Of a stretch of DNA of 64,000 bases, positions 1 to 11,483 are shown in pieces; position 1 is the first letter of the stretch; each line of letters opens with the position of its first letter. The position numbers and the translations under genes are program-made. Location of the stretch: contig CANKMW010000033.1 in the NCBI GenBank assembly GCA_947483555.1, positions 18,703-82,702 on the forward strand, read 5' to 3'. Under the pieces are notes generated by a model, which worked only from the letters and a program-made list of their open reading frames with translations, was not told the DNA's origin and did not search any database. The DNA is from Myxococcales bacterium. Lineage in GTDB: Bacteria; Myxococcota_A; Polyangia; Haliangiales; Haliangiaceae.

Positions 1-2614
<2,614 letters not shown>

Positions 2615-2819
2615 GTCTGCGTTCTTATCACCCCCGGCGGCCGCCGCGCGGTGGCGCTCCGGCCCATCGCGCGCGGCGCCGGCCGTCGCGGTGCGCTGAG
2701 CCGGCTTCGCATCGCGTACCGACCACGACACTGCTGTCGGGATCCGCGCCGCGACCTCGATCACACGACGAAGACTCTCGGGCACTTCGACCGGCACGCG
2801 GCTCGCACCCGTTCCGGGT

Positions 2820-3344
2820 GTGCTCCGTCCCTTCCTGTGCGCCATCGTCGCGTTCGCGGTCGCCATCACCGTGGTGCCAGCCGCCGCCCACGCCGGTCGC
2901 TGGTTCGTCGAGGTCGAGCCGGTCGCGGTCCGCCGCGGCGACGACCACGGGCTGCCGAGCATGTTCACGGTCAGCGTGGGCCGGGTTCGCGCAGCCGGTG
3001 TGCTGCGCCCGTTCATCGCCGCCGGCAGCGGCTTTCTCGACGTCCAGGCCCGCGCCGGCGTGACGGCGCTGGCGCGCGGCTCGGCGCGCGACGGGCCGAC
3101 CATGATGGTCCAGCTGCGCGCGGTCCACGCCCTCCGGTGCAGCGAGCAGGGCCTGTTCGGCGGCCTCGGTCTCGGCTACCGCTGGTGGCGCGACGGCGCC
3201 AACCCGTTCGGCCTGCTGGCCACCGTCGAGGCCGGACCGGCGCGGCTGCGGCCCACGTGCAGCGCCGACGTCGGCGTCGCGGCGGCCGCCGTCGACCGCG
3301 GCTGGCTCGGCGGTGGAAGTCTGTCGTTCACCGTCGGCTTCTGA
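2820..3344 (+). CDS. Small exported protein of unknown function
   Basis: This is a 174-residue protein that I do not recognise. It starts at GTG with a clear signal peptide: a hydrophobic run to about residue 22 followed by an AHA-type cleavage site. The rest is rich in Gly, Val and aromatic residues in alternating strands (for example GLGLGYRWW) and ends in Phe (FTVGF), as many small outer-membrane beta-barrels do. That suggests an envelope barrel, but this is inference. It lies between ppc (divergent) and a DUF2254 gene 28 nt downstream on the same strand. No good ribosome site or -10 box was seen upstream, so the start is uncertain. Confidence 0.6.
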   Translation: MLRPFLCAIVAFAVAITVVPAAAHAGRWFVEVEPVAVRRGDDHGLPSMFTVSVGRVRAAGVLRPFIAAGSGFLDVQARAGVTALARGSARDGPTMMVQLRAVHALRCSEQGLFGGLGLGYRWWRDGANPFGLLATVEAGPARLRPTCSADVGVAAAAVDRGWLGGGSLSFTVGF

Positions 3345-3358
3345 TCGGCGCCGCTTGC

Positions 3359-3364
3359 TAGGAT
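3359..3364 (+). promoter_or_regulatory. -10-like box TAGGAT, 8 nt before ATG 3373
   Basis: A TAnnnT hexamer ends 8 nt before the start codon, too close for a normal leader. It fits a leaderless transcript for the DUF2254 gene. No -35 box is obvious. Confidence 0.45.
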
Positions 3365-3372
3365 GGCGGGCG

Positions 3373-4659
3373 ATGCGAGCCCGGTTCGGATTTCGCTGGC
3401 GGCAGATCGTGCACGACCTGCACACCGGCCTGCTGTTTCGCCCCGCGATGATCGCGGCCGCGATCGCGCTGCTCGGGGTGGCGCTGATCCAGCTCGAGCG
3501 CGCCGGCGCGATGCCGCGCTGGGGTCACCGTAGCTGGCTGTTCTCCGACGATCCCGGGTCGGCGCAAGCCGTGCTCGGCGCCATCGCCGGCTCGATGATG
3601 GCGGTGGTCTCGATCATCTACACGGTGCTGCTGGTCGCGCTCTCCCTGGCGTCGATGCAGTTCTCGCCACGGATCCTGGGCGGGTTGATCCGCGACCGCG
3701 CCAGCCAGCGCACGCTCGGCGTGTTCATCGGCACCTTCTTCTACTGCCTGGCGGTCATGCGTGCGGTGCGTGCCGATCCGCCGTGGGTCGCGACCTGGGC
3801 GGTCGGATTCGCGATCGTGCTCGCGCTCGCCTGCCTGGTCTCGCTCATCTATTTCATCCATCACATCGCGCAGGGCATCCAGGTCAACAACCTCGCCGAC
3901 CGGATCGCGAACGAGACCCGGCAGGTCATCGCGCAGGCCTATCTCGAGGACGCCGACCGCGAGCCGCCGGCGCTCGACGGCGAGGTGGTCGCCATCACCG
4001 CGTCCGCATCCGGCTACCTGCAGCTCGTCGATCACGCCGGGCTGCTCGCGCTCGCCCGCCGGAGCGGCGCGGCGATCCACGTCGGCGTCGAGCCCGGCGA
4101 TTTCGTCACCCGCGGCGAGCAGCTGGCGCAGATCGCGCCCGGCCCGCTGTCAGCCGACGCGATCACCGCCTGCCAGCACGCGTTCGATCTCGGCCCCCAC
4201 CGCACGATGCAACAAGACGTCGGCTTCGGGTTCCGTCAGCTCGTCGATGTCGCGCTCAAGGCGATCTCGCCGGCGGTCAACGATCCGAGCACCGCCGCGA
4301 CCTGCATCGACCAGCTCGGCGGGCTGCTCGCCGAGCTCGCGAACCGGCGCGTCGGCCCCTTCGTGCTCGGCGATCGCGCCGGTTCGTACGTCGCCGTCCC
4401 GCAGCCGGATCTGGAGGCGCTGGTCGACCTCGCCTTCAATCAGCTGCGCCAGTACGGACGCGGCGATCTGGCGGTGTCGATCCGCCTCCTGCACGCGCTG
4501 GCCGCGGTCGGGCGCGCATGTCGCGAGCCGGCGCGACGCGAGCGGCTGCGGTGGCATGCGGCGCTGGTTCGCGACGGCCTGTCGGAGTCGTTCCTGCCCG
4601 CCGATCGAGCTCGCTTCACGACCGAGTATGTCGCCACCGCAGCCGTCCTCGGCGCCTGA
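3373..4659 (+). CDS. DUF2254 family predicted membrane protein
   Basis: This 428-residue integral membrane protein matches the DUF2254 pattern: about four N-terminal membrane segments in the first 175 residues, with the family-like stretches LASMQFSPRILGG, IGTFFYCL and SLIYFIHHIAQGIQVN. A soluble C-terminal half follows, containing SPAVNDPSTAATC. The biochemical function of the family is not known to me. The ATG at 3373 is preferred over in-frame codons further upstream because it begins the basic residues before the first membrane segment and sits 8 nt after a TAGGAT box. It converges on the barrel gene ending at 4670. Confidence 0.9.
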   Translation: MRARFGFRWRQIVHDLHTGLLFRPAMIAAAIALLGVALIQLERAGAMPRWGHRSWLFSDDPGSAQAVLGAIAGSMMAVVSIIYTVLLVALSLASMQFSPRILGGLIRDRASQRTLGVFIGTFFYCLAVMRAVRADPPWVATWAVGFAIVLALACLVSLIYFIHHIAQGIQVNNLADRIANETRQVIAQAYLEDADREPPALDGEVVAITASASGYLQLVDHAGLLALARRSGAAIHVGVEPGDFVTRGEQLAQIAPGPLSADAITACQHAFDLGPHRTMQQDVGFGFRQLVDVALKAISPAVNDPSTAATCIDQLGGLLAELANRRVGPFVLGDRAGSYVAVPQPDLEALVDLAFNQLRQYGRGDLAVSIRLLHALAAVGRACREPARRERLRWHAALVRDGLSESFLPADRARFTTEYVATAAVLGA

Positions 4660-4669
4660 CGCCGACGGC

Positions 4670-5281
4670 TCAGAACCAGGTGAACCCGGCGCCGACCCCG
4701 ACGTTGCGTCCGACCACGTCGGCCTGGCCGTTCATGTCGTCGTCCTCGTCGTAGAAGCCGACCCCGATGCGGGCCTGGAGGTCGATCGCCAGCTTCTTGC
4801 CACGCACCACCTCGACCGCCGCGCCCAGCATGATCGCCGGCACGGCGTCGGTGCGGGCCTCGATGCCGAGGATGCGGCTGTAGGTGAGCTTGGCCTGCGC
4901 GCTGCCGACGCCGGCGGTGAACGTGAAGATCGGCGCCGGCCGCCACTTGGCGCCCACGGTCACGATGTTGTGCGTGAAGGTCCAGTTGTCTTCGGTGTGG
5001 ACCATCGGCCAGACGTCGAACGTCAGCCCGAGGTCGGGTCGAAAGAAGTAGTTGGCATGGAGGTCGAAGCCGCCGGCCTCGGTGGCGCCGTCGCAGAAGT
5101 CGCCATCCTCGTTCTCGCAGTTGATCTCGCCGCCGTAGAGGCCGAAGCCGAGCTCCCAGCCCAGGCGCTCGGGCGGCGGCGGCGGGCCGCCGGCGGGCGC
5201 CGGGCCCTGCGCCAGGGCCGGACTGGCGACGCCCAGCAGGGCGGCGCCGACGATCGAAGCGAGTCGGACAGGGTAGGACAT
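4670..5281 (-). CDS. Outer-membrane beta-barrel protein, unknown function
   Basis: A 203-residue exported protein. A signal peptide (hydrophobic core near residues 8-22, cleavage after PALA) is followed by a Pro-rich spacer and then alternating hydrophobic strands such as LGWELGFGLYGG and AIMLGAAVEVV. It ends FTWF, with the terminal aromatic typical of outer-membrane barrels. Acidic Ca-binding-like stretches (CENEDGDF and DEDDDMNG) lie in probable loops. The start is supported by GAGGAG (plus-strand 5287-5292) 5 nt before the ATG. No specific family is recognised. It is on the same strand as the ABC exporter upstream, separated by 229 bp. Confidence 0.8.
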   Translation of the reverse strand: MSYPVRLASIVGAALLGVASPALAQGPAPAGGPPPPPERLGWELGFGLYGGEINCENEDGDFCDGATEAGGFDLHANYFFRPDLGLTFDVWPMVHTEDNWTFTHNIVTVGAKWRPAPIFTFTAGVGSAQAKLTYSRILGIEARTDAVPAIMLGAAVEVVRGKKLAIDLQARIGVGFYDEDDDMNGQADVVGRNVGVGAGFTWF

Positions 5282-5435
5282 GAGCTCTCCTCGGGGGGTC
5301 GGTTGCAGACCTGCTATCGCAAACGGAGGGCCAGATCGCGCGCGCCGGGCCCACGACCGATCGTGTGCGTTTCCGGTTACCTGGACAAGTTCTGGTGAGT
5401 CGCGGACGCCACGTGAACGGCGCGCCACGTCGGGG

Positions 5436-5458
5436 TTCCCGACGGCCGGCGTCGGGAA
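5436..5458. terminator. Perfect 8-bp hairpin downstream of the ABC exporter
   Basis: TTCCCGAC and GTCGGGAA flank a 7-nt loop, about 50 nt beyond the exporter stop codon on the minus strand. There is no T-tract, so this could be a weak terminator or mRNA-stabilising stem. Confidence 0.35.
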
Positions 5459-5475
5459 TGCCCACAAGTTCCGGG

Positions 5476-5510
5476 AGCCCCGAGAGCCGCGCCGGCGGCG
5501 AGTCGAAGGC
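5476..5510. repeat. REP-like palindromic repeat, degenerate copy
   Basis: This copy contains GAGTCGAAGG at one end and GAGAGCCGCG at the other around a GC stem, matching better copies near 17.8 and 63.7 kb. It abuts the exporter stop codon at 5511. Confidence 0.5.
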
Positions 5511-7391
5511 TCACTGATAACCGCGCGCCTGCAGCCGGAACAGCGTCGCGTACCGCCCGCCCATCGCGACCAGCTCGTCATGGCTGCCGTGCTCGACCAC
5601 CTTGCCGCCGTCGAGCACGACGATGCGGTCGGCCATGCGCACGGTCGAGAAGCGATGCGAGATCACGATGGCGATCTGATCCTTGGTGCGTTCGCGGAAG
5701 CGATCGAAGATGGCGACCTCGGCGGCGGCGTCCATCGAGGCGGTCGGTTCGTCGAGGACGAGGATGTCGGCGTCCTTGCGCATGAACGCTCGCGCCAGCG
5801 CGACCTTCTGCCACTGGCCGAGCGACAGCTCGCGGCCGTCCTTGAACCACTTGCCGAGCTGGGTGTCGAAGCCGGCCGGCAGCTCGGCGATCACCGGCGC
5901 CGCCAGGCCCTTCTCGGCGGCGTCGGCCCAGCGGCCGCGGTCGTCGTAGGCGCGATCGTCACCGGCGCCGATGTTCTCGCCGACGGTGAGCTGGTAGCGC
6001 ACGAAGTCCTGGAAGATGACGCCGATGCGGCGGCGCAGGGTGGCGGCATCCCACGCCGCCACGTCGAGGCCGTCGACCAGCACCCGGCCTCGGGTCGGCA
6101 CATAGAGGCCGGCGAGCAGCTTGATGAGCGTGGTCTTGCCCGACCCGTTCTCGCCGACGATGGCCAGCTTCGACCCCGGCGGCACGTGCAACGACACGCC
6201 ATCGAGCGCCGGCGCGGTGCCACCCGGGTACGTGAACGACACGTCGTCGAAGCGCACGCCATCGCCAGGTTCGGGTCCGGAGGTGAGGCCGCCGCCGTCA
6301 CCAGCGTTGGCGACCGGAAGATCGAGCAGCTCGTAGAGCGTCGACAGGTAGAGGTTGTCCTCGTAGAGCCCGCCGACGTCGCCGAGCAGACCGCCCATGG
6401 TCGCCTGGGCCTGGCGGAAGACGACCACGTACATCGTCATCGCCCCCAGCGAGATGGCGCCGTCGATCGCCGCCACCGCGATCCAGATGTACATGGCGTA
6501 GAACGCCGCCGCCCCGACCACGCCGAGCGCCAGCCCCCATAGCCCGCGGCGCCAGGTCAGGGCGCGGTCGTCGGCGAACACGCGGTCGAAGATGGCGCGG
6601 TAGCGCTTCAAGAGCCGCGGCCCGAGGTCGTAGAGCTTGACCTCCTTGGCGTGGTCCTCGCGCGCCAGCACGGTCTCCACGTAGAGCTGTTCGCGGGTCT
6701 CGGGCGTGCGCCAGCGGAACAGCCGGAACGCGTCGCCCGAAAACTTGGCCTCGGCGACGAAGGCCGGGAGCGCCGCCACCACCAGCACCACCAGCGCCAG
6801 CGGCGAGAACGCGGCCAGCAGCCCGAGCAGCCCGAGCAGCGCGATCGCGCCCTGCGCCAGCGAGAAGGTCCGCATCACCATCGACAGCGGGCGCGACGAC
6901 GCCTCGCGCCGCGCCCGGGTCAGCATGTCGTAGGTCTCGGAGTCCTCGAACTGCGTCAGCTCGAGCGCCAGCGACTTGTCGAGGATCATCACGTTGATGC
7001 GGTGGCCGAGCTGGGCCCGCAACAGCGAGCGCAGGATGTTGAGCACCCGGGTCGCGATCAGCAGCACCAGCGCCAGGCCGGCCTCGACCGCGACCCAGAC
7101 CAGGGCCGCGTCGCGATCGGCGCTGGCCGCGGTCGCCGACGCGCGCACGATGGCGTCGATCAGGCGCTTGCCGGCCCACGCCATCGCGGTCGGCGCCAGG
7201 CCGGCCACCACCGCGCCGGCGGCGAGCGTGATCGTCACGCCGCGACTGGTCGCCCACACCAGCCCCAGCGCGCGGCGCGCGTACCCGAACACGCCCCACA
7301 GGTCGCGCAGGCGAAGCGTGGAGCCGCGCGGCGGCGGCGCCAGCCGCTTGTGCCCGCCGCCCCCGCGCGAGCCAGGTGCCGATGCTGTCAC
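5511..7391 (-). CDS. ABC exporter, fused membrane and ATP-binding domains
   Basis: A 626-residue half-transporter, presumably acting as a dimer in the inner membrane. The N-terminal half holds about six membrane segments (the first near residues 52-75). The ATPase half has Walker A GENGSGKTT near residue 414, signature LSLGQWQ near residue 520 and Walker B ILVLDEPTAS near residue 540, then the switch histidine in VISHRFST. The signature reads LSLGQ rather than the usual LSGGQ. The substrate cannot be told from the sequence. The GTG at 7391 is favoured because CTGACA-18 nt-TAGAGT lies just upstream. The stop codon abuts a REP-like repeat. Confidence 0.93.
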   Translation of the reverse strand: MTASAPGSRGGGGHKRLAPPPRGSTLRLRDLWGVFGYARRALGLVWATSRGVTITLAAGAVVAGLAPTAMAWAGKRLIDAIVRASATAASADRDAALVWVAVEAGLALVLLIATRVLNILRSLLRAQLGHRINVMILDKSLALELTQFEDSETYDMLTRARREASSRPLSMVMRTFSLAQGAIALLGLLGLLAAFSPLALVVLVVAALPAFVAEAKFSGDAFRLFRWRTPETREQLYVETVLAREDHAKEVKLYDLGPRLLKRYRAIFDRVFADDRALTWRRGLWGLALGVVGAAAFYAMYIWIAVAAIDGAISLGAMTMYVVVFRQAQATMGGLLGDVGGLYEDNLYLSTLYELLDLPVANAGDGGGLTSGPEPGDGVRFDDVSFTYPGGTAPALDGVSLHVPPGSKLAIVGENGSGKTTLIKLLAGLYVPTRGRVLVDGLDVAAWDAATLRRRIGVIFQDFVRYQLTVGENIGAGDDRAYDDRGRWADAAEKGLAAPVIAELPAGFDTQLGKWFKDGRELSLGQWQKVALARAFMRKDADILVLDEPTASMDAAAEVAIFDRFRERTKDQIAIVISHRFSTVRMADRIVVLDGGKVVEHGSHDELVAMGGRYATLFRLQARGYQ

Positions 7392-7397
7392 GCACCC

Positions 7398-7427
7398 ACT
7401 CTAGGGTGCGCCGCGGCCGCCTGTCAG
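7398..7427 (-). promoter_or_regulatory. Promoter of the ABC exporter (CTGACA-18-TAGAGT)
   Basis: CTGACA (7427-7422) and TAGAGT (7403-7398) are separated by 18 nt. The -10 box ends 6 nt before GTG 7391, which implies a leaderless or nearly leaderless mRNA. Confidence 0.55.
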
Positions 7428-7465
7428 CTATCCGAGCGGCCTGTCCGAACGGCCGGTGGCCGTGG

Positions 7466-8221
7466 TCAGCCGCGGGGCGGCCGGCTGGAGATCGAGTCGA
7501 CGAAGCCGCGCAGCGAGATGTCCATCGTGTCTTCCTCGCTCGGCACCACCGTCGCGATGCGGTCCGAGATGCGGCTGGCGCGCCGCATGGGGGCGTCGAC
7601 GGTGCCGTCGGCGAGCGCCTCGGCGATCAGCGCGAGCTTGATGCCGGGGTTGGTCTCGGCGACGAAGTCGCAGAACTCGTCGCCGCCGGTCTGGGTCAGG
7701 TGCTCGGCGACCGCCACGCCCCTGATGTGACTGCGCGGCCGCTCCATCAGGTCGATGGCCTCGAGCGGCGTCGCGGCCTCGTACGAGTCGCAGCCGGCCT
7801 CGCGCAGCTTGTCGGCGACTCGCCGGCGACGATCTGGTTGCTGGTCGACGACGATCATGCGTGGTCGCCGCGTGGCCTCGATCGCCGCCAGGACCTCGTC
7901 CTCGATCAGGTCCTCGACCTCGGCCGCCAGCGGCGCGAACGCGATCACCACCTCGCCGAGCTCGCAGCGATGGATGCGCCCATCGGTGGCGACCCAGCCG
8001 CGGTCCCCGATCTCGAGCTCGATCATCGCCGCGGTGCCGGGTGCTGGACAGGGAGCGGTATCGTCGAGCCGGCGGATGCGCACGCCGCCGAGCGAGAGAT
8101 CGACGATTCGCCCTCTGAGCGCCAGCTTGGCGGCGTGGATCACCGCGCCGGCCTCGAGGCCCGCACGGTAATGACGCCGCCGCTCGGCCTGGTCCTCCAC
8201 GTGTCGTCGGCGATCCTTCAT
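7466..8221 (-). CDS. PilZ domain protein with degenerate receiver domain
   Basis: 251 residues. The N-terminal third resembles PilZ, the cyclic-di-GMP binding fold, with an R-rich start (RRRHYR) and DLSLGGVRI near residue 42, the usual D-x-S-x-x-G motif. From about residue 120 it resembles a response-regulator receiver (MIVVDQQPDRRRRVADKL), but the phosphoacceptor strand reads VAVAEHLTQTGG, so the usual Asp is not visible and phosphorylation is doubtful. The ATG at 8221 has GGGGAGGG 7 nt upstream and a TATCAT box about 21 nt upstream. It probably transmits a cyclic-di-GMP signal; its partner is unknown. Confidence 0.8.
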   Translation of the reverse strand: MKDRRRHVEDQAERRRHYRAGLEAGAVIHAAKLALRGRIVDLSLGGVRIRRLDDTAPCPAPGTAAMIELEIGDRGWVATDGRIHRCELGEVVIAFAPLAAEVEDLIEDEVLAAIEATRRPRMIVVDQQPDRRRRVADKLREAGCDSYEAATPLEAIDLMERPRSHIRGVAVAEHLTQTGGDEFCDFVAETNPGIKLALIAEALADGTVDAPMRRASRISDRIATVVPSEEDTMDISLRGFVDSISSRPPRG

Positions 8222-8242
8222 GACCTTGCCCTCCCCTTCTCG

Positions 8243-8248
8243 ATGATA
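8243..8248 (-). promoter_or_regulatory. -10-like TATCAT upstream of the PilZ/receiver gene
   Basis: TATCAT ends about 21 nt before ATG 8221. Together with GGGGAGGG in between, this gives a conventional short leader with a Shine-Dalgarno site. Confidence 0.45.
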
Positions 8249-8326
8249 GGGATCACGGCGGCGGTCGTCACGACCAAAGTCGCCGTCCGGGCGCGGCCAT
8301 CCGGTGCGTCTTCGACGGATCCAGAG

Positions 8327-10618
8327 TCAGCGCAATTTTCGCTTGGCGATGCCCCTCACCTTGCGCCGCTTGAGCCGGGTCGCCTCGCGGAGCCGCCGCT
8401 CGATGCGCTCGATCATCTGCTGCTGCGCATGCTTGGCGTGGCCGCCAACCCCGCGCTGGACGTAGCTCCCGTCGGGGAACATGTCCCACGCGCCGCGTTG
8501 ATCGCCGAGTTGCACGTCGAGGAACAGCCGGAGCTCGTGCTGGAGCCGGGGATCCTCGATCGGGGTCAGCACCTCGACGCGGCGCTCCAGATTGCGCTGC
8601 ATCACGTCGGCCGATCCGATGTAGTACTCGGGCTTACCGCCGTTGTGGAAGTAGAAGATGCGGCCGTGCTCGAGGAAGCGGCCGACGATGCTGATGACGC
8701 GGATCGTCTCCGAGATGCCGGGCAGGCCGGGCCGGAGCCGGCAGGTGTCGCGCACGATCAGGTCGATCTGCACGCCCTTCTGGGACGCGCGGTAGAGCGC
8801 CTTGACGATGTCGACGTCCTCGAGCGCGTTGACCTTCCACTGGATGACGCCCTTGCCGCCGGCCTCCTGGTGCGCGATCTCGCGCTCGATCTTGTCGAGC
8901 AGCGCCGGCTTGAGGTTCTTGGGCGCCGGCAGGAGCTTGGTGTACTTGCGCTTGGGCTTGAACCCGGTGGTCAGGTAATTGAAGAGCTCGGTGAGGTCGC
9001 GACCGATCGCGTCGTCGCAGGTGAAGAAGCCGATGTCGGCGTACAGCCGCGCGGTGCCGGCGTGATAGTTGCCGGTGGCCAGGTGGGCGTAGCGGCGGAG
9101 CCCGTCGTAGTCCTGGCGAATGACGAGGATGGTCTTGCAGTGGGTCTTGAGCCCGACCACGCCGTAGGTGACGTGGATGCCGGCGCGCTCCATGCGGCTG
9201 GCCCAGCGAATGTTGGCCTCCTCGTCGAAGCGGGCCTTGAGCTCGAGCACCACCGCGACCTGCTTGCCGATCGACGCCGCGTGGATCAGGTGCTTGATCA
9301 CCTGCGAGTCCTTCGACGTGCGGTACAGCGTCATCTTGATCGCGCGCACCTTGGCGTCGGTGGCCGCCTCGCGCAGGAACCGTTCCACCGACTGATGGAA
9401 CGACTCGTAGGGGTGCAGGACCAGCAGGCTCCTGGCGTCGCGGATGGTGTGGAAGATGTTGCGGTCGGCGGTGAGCTCGACCGGCTGCATCGGTGCGTGC
9501 GGTGGGTCGTGCAGGTCGGGGAGATCGAGCGCCGCCAGCTCCATCAGGTCGCGCTGGCCGAGCATGCCCTCGGCCTCGAAGACATCGCGTTGCTCGTCGA
9601 GCTCGAGCTCGGCAGCGAGCTTGCCGCGCAGGTAGGCGGTCATCGTCCGCTCGACCTGGAGCCGGACGATCGGGGCGAAGCGCCGCGCGCGGAGCTCGAT
9701 CTCGATCAGCTCGAGCAGATCCTCCGACTCCTCCTCGTCGCGCTCGGTCACCGCGTTGCGGGTGACGCGGAACTGGGCGCAGCTCTCGACCTCCATGCCC
9801 GGAAACAGGAGGTCGAGGTTCTGCGCCATCACGTCCTCGAGCCCGACGAAGCGATTGGGCCCGACCGTGATGAAGCGCGGGATGCCGGCACCGACCGGCA
9901 CCTTGACGCGGGCCAGGAGCGGCTCGGGATCACCCGGGTAGTGCAGGGTGACCAGCAGGTTGAGCGACAGGTTGGAGATGAACGGAAACGGATGCGCCGG
10001 GTCCATCGCCTGCGGCGTCACCAGCGGAAAGATGTTGTTCAGGTAGTACTCGCGGATGCGGGCCTGGTCGACGTTGTCGAGATCGCTCCACCGATCGAGC
10101 GCGACGCCGGCGGCACGCAGCGAGGAAAACAGCTGATCGATGATGGTGGCGCGGCGCTGCTCGAGGCCGTGGATGGCGGCGAGACACTCCGCGATCTGTT
10201 GGGTCGCCGTGCGGCCGTCGGCGGTGCTGGCGTGCAACCCGGCGCCGACCTGCTGCTTGAGACCGCCGATGCGCTTCTGGAAGAACTCGTCGACGTTCGA
10301 CGACACGATGGCGACGAACTTGATCCGCTCCAGCAACGGGACCCGTTCATCCTCGGCCTCGCGCAGCACCCGCCAGCAGAAGTTCAGGTAGGTCAGCTCG
10401 CGGTTGAGGTACAGCTCGGGCGCGCCGAGATCGGTCGCCACCACCGGCGTGCCGGTGCCCGGATGCGCGGGCGAGCGGACGGTGTCATTGCTGAGCGCGA
10501 TCTCGGCCAGGTCGGCGAGCTGAGCGATGGCCACCACCTGCCGCTCGCCGGGCTCGGCGACCGGCAGCAGATCCACGATGCGGTGGACTCCGGAGTGGCT
10601 GGCGGCGGGGGGCGACAT
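8327..10618 (-). CDS. ppk1: Polyphosphate kinase 1
   Basis: Makes inorganic polyphosphate from ATP, reversibly, at the membrane. The 763 residues cover the whole family: YLNRELTYLNFCWRVL near residue 70, VDEFFQKRIGG, the phosphohistidine region RRYAHLATGNYHAG near residue 505, and the second conserved histidine in FLEHGRIFYFHNGG near residue 650. It has an N-terminal extension of some 55 residues before the usual start of the domain, and a basic C-terminal tail. The ATG at 10618 lies only 12 nt after TATACT, so the mRNA would have almost no leader; a later start is possible. It is slightly longer than typical family members. Confidence 0.96.
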   Translation of the reverse strand: MSPPAASHSGVHRIVDLLPVAEPGERQVVAIAQLADLAEIALSNDTVRSPAHPGTGTPVVATDLGAPELYLNRELTYLNFCWRVLREAEDERVPLLERIKFVAIVSSNVDEFFQKRIGGLKQQVGAGLHASTADGRTATQQIAECLAAIHGLEQRRATIIDQLFSSLRAAGVALDRWSDLDNVDQARIREYYLNNIFPLVTPQAMDPAHPFPFISNLSLNLLVTLHYPGDPEPLLARVKVPVGAGIPRFITVGPNRFVGLEDVMAQNLDLLFPGMEVESCAQFRVTRNAVTERDEEESEDLLELIEIELRARRFAPIVRLQVERTMTAYLRGKLAAELELDEQRDVFEAEGMLGQRDLMELAALDLPDLHDPPHAPMQPVELTADRNIFHTIRDARSLLVLHPYESFHQSVERFLREAATDAKVRAIKMTLYRTSKDSQVIKHLIHAASIGKQVAVVLELKARFDEEANIRWASRMERAGIHVTYGVVGLKTHCKTILVIRQDYDGLRRYAHLATGNYHAGTARLYADIGFFTCDDAIGRDLTELFNYLTTGFKPKRKYTKLLPAPKNLKPALLDKIEREIAHQEAGGKGVIQWKVNALEDVDIVKALYRASQKGVQIDLIVRDTCRLRPGLPGISETIRVISIVGRFLEHGRIFYFHNGGKPEYYIGSADVMQRNLERRVEVLTPIEDPRLQHELRLFLDVQLGDQRGAWDMFPDGSYVQRGVGGHAKHAQQQMIERIERRLREATRLKRRKVRGIAKRKLR

Positions 10619-10630
10619 TCGGACAGCGAA

Positions 10631-10636
10631 AGTATA
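10631..10636 (-). promoter_or_regulatory. -10-like TATACT of ppk1
   Basis: TATACT (10636-10631) is a 5/6 match to the consensus and ends 12 nt before ATG 10618. A GTGACA hexamer (10664-10659) is upstream, but the 22-nt spacing is too long for a standard -35. Confidence 0.45.
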
Positions 10637-10685
10637 GCGGCCGAATGTGGCGCGAGCGTGTCACGGCCCTTCGATCGGAGACCGA

Positions 10686-11477
10686 TCAGCGGAGGGTCGC
10701 GACCGGCTGCAAGCTGTGCGCGTCCAGCACCGTGATGGCGCGTGGCGTCACGACCCAGATCCGCCCGCCACCGACGTGGTTCCGAGCCGGTACCAGCGAG
10801 GTGTCCGACGACGAGATGGCGGGTGCGCCGGCGGACGGGGCCGGCGCATCGGCGCCATCCGCGAGCGCCAGCGCCCGCTTGCCATCGACCTGCTGCAGCA
10901 CCAGGAGGTCGCCGGCGATCCAGGCGTCGAGCGGACGCCCAGGCAACGAGCGTTTCCACGCCAGCCGCCGCTGGTCGAGGTCGACGCCGATGACCTCGAT
11001 CCCGCCGCCGGGCGCGGCCAGCAGCTCGGCGCCCCGGTGGCCGTCGCTGACCGTGGCCAGCGACCCCAGCGTGTACGCATCGGGATCCGGAGGAGCGCCG
11101 GGGACGAGGTCGAACGAATCGATCTTGGCACCGGTGGCGGCGTCGAACGCGAACAGGTACGGGTGACCGCCGCGCACCACGCGAACCGTGATCGATCGCG
11201 GCGACGCCGCGACGGCGATGGCCCCCGGGCGGCCGGCGTAGTGGGGGATCATGCCGCGCCAGCGCAGCCGCTCGCCGTCGTAGACCTCCACGAACGACCG
11301 ATCGCTCGACCGCTCGCGGCGCACCACGACCGCGGCGCCGTCAGCCGTGGCGAGGACGTCGATGAACTCGCCGGGGCGCGGCCGCGCGTGCACGACCCAC
11401 CACGCGCCGAGCGAACCCAGCGTCAAGCTGATGGCCAGCACGACGCCGACGACCACGGTGCCGGAGCGGACGCGCAC
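10686..11477 (-). CDS. Membrane-anchored PQQ-like beta-propeller protein
   Basis: 263 residues. A single N-terminal membrane anchor (residues 7-29) is followed by repeated blade-like segments such as YLFAFDAATGAKIDSF, IEVIGVDLDQRRLAWKR and ITVLDAHSLQPVATLR. These resemble the PQQ/quinoprotein-type propeller repeats often used as scaffolds. No enzyme motif is seen. The GTG start at 11477 is only 6 nt downstream of the stop codon of the zinc-ribbon gene, so the two probably form an operon. Function is not assignable. Confidence 0.75.
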   Translation of the reverse strand: MRVRSGTVVVGVVLAISLTLGSLGAWWVVHARPRPGEFIDVLATADGAAVVVRRERSSDRSFVEVYDGERLRWRGMIPHYAGRPGAIAVAASPRSITVRVVRGGHPYLFAFDAATGAKIDSFDLVPGAPPDPDAYTLGSLATVSDGHRGAELLAAPGGGIEVIGVDLDQRRLAWKRSLPGRPLDAWIAGDLLVLQQVDGKRALALADGADAPAPSAGAPAISSSDTSLVPARNHVGGGRIWVVTPRAITVLDAHSLQPVATLR

Positions 11478-11483
11478 GATCGC

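Noticed and set aside
7376..10735. A long plus-strand frame opposite the PilZ and ppk1 genes
   Set aside because: Same reason: the translation has no domains, while the minus strand has ppk1 motifs.
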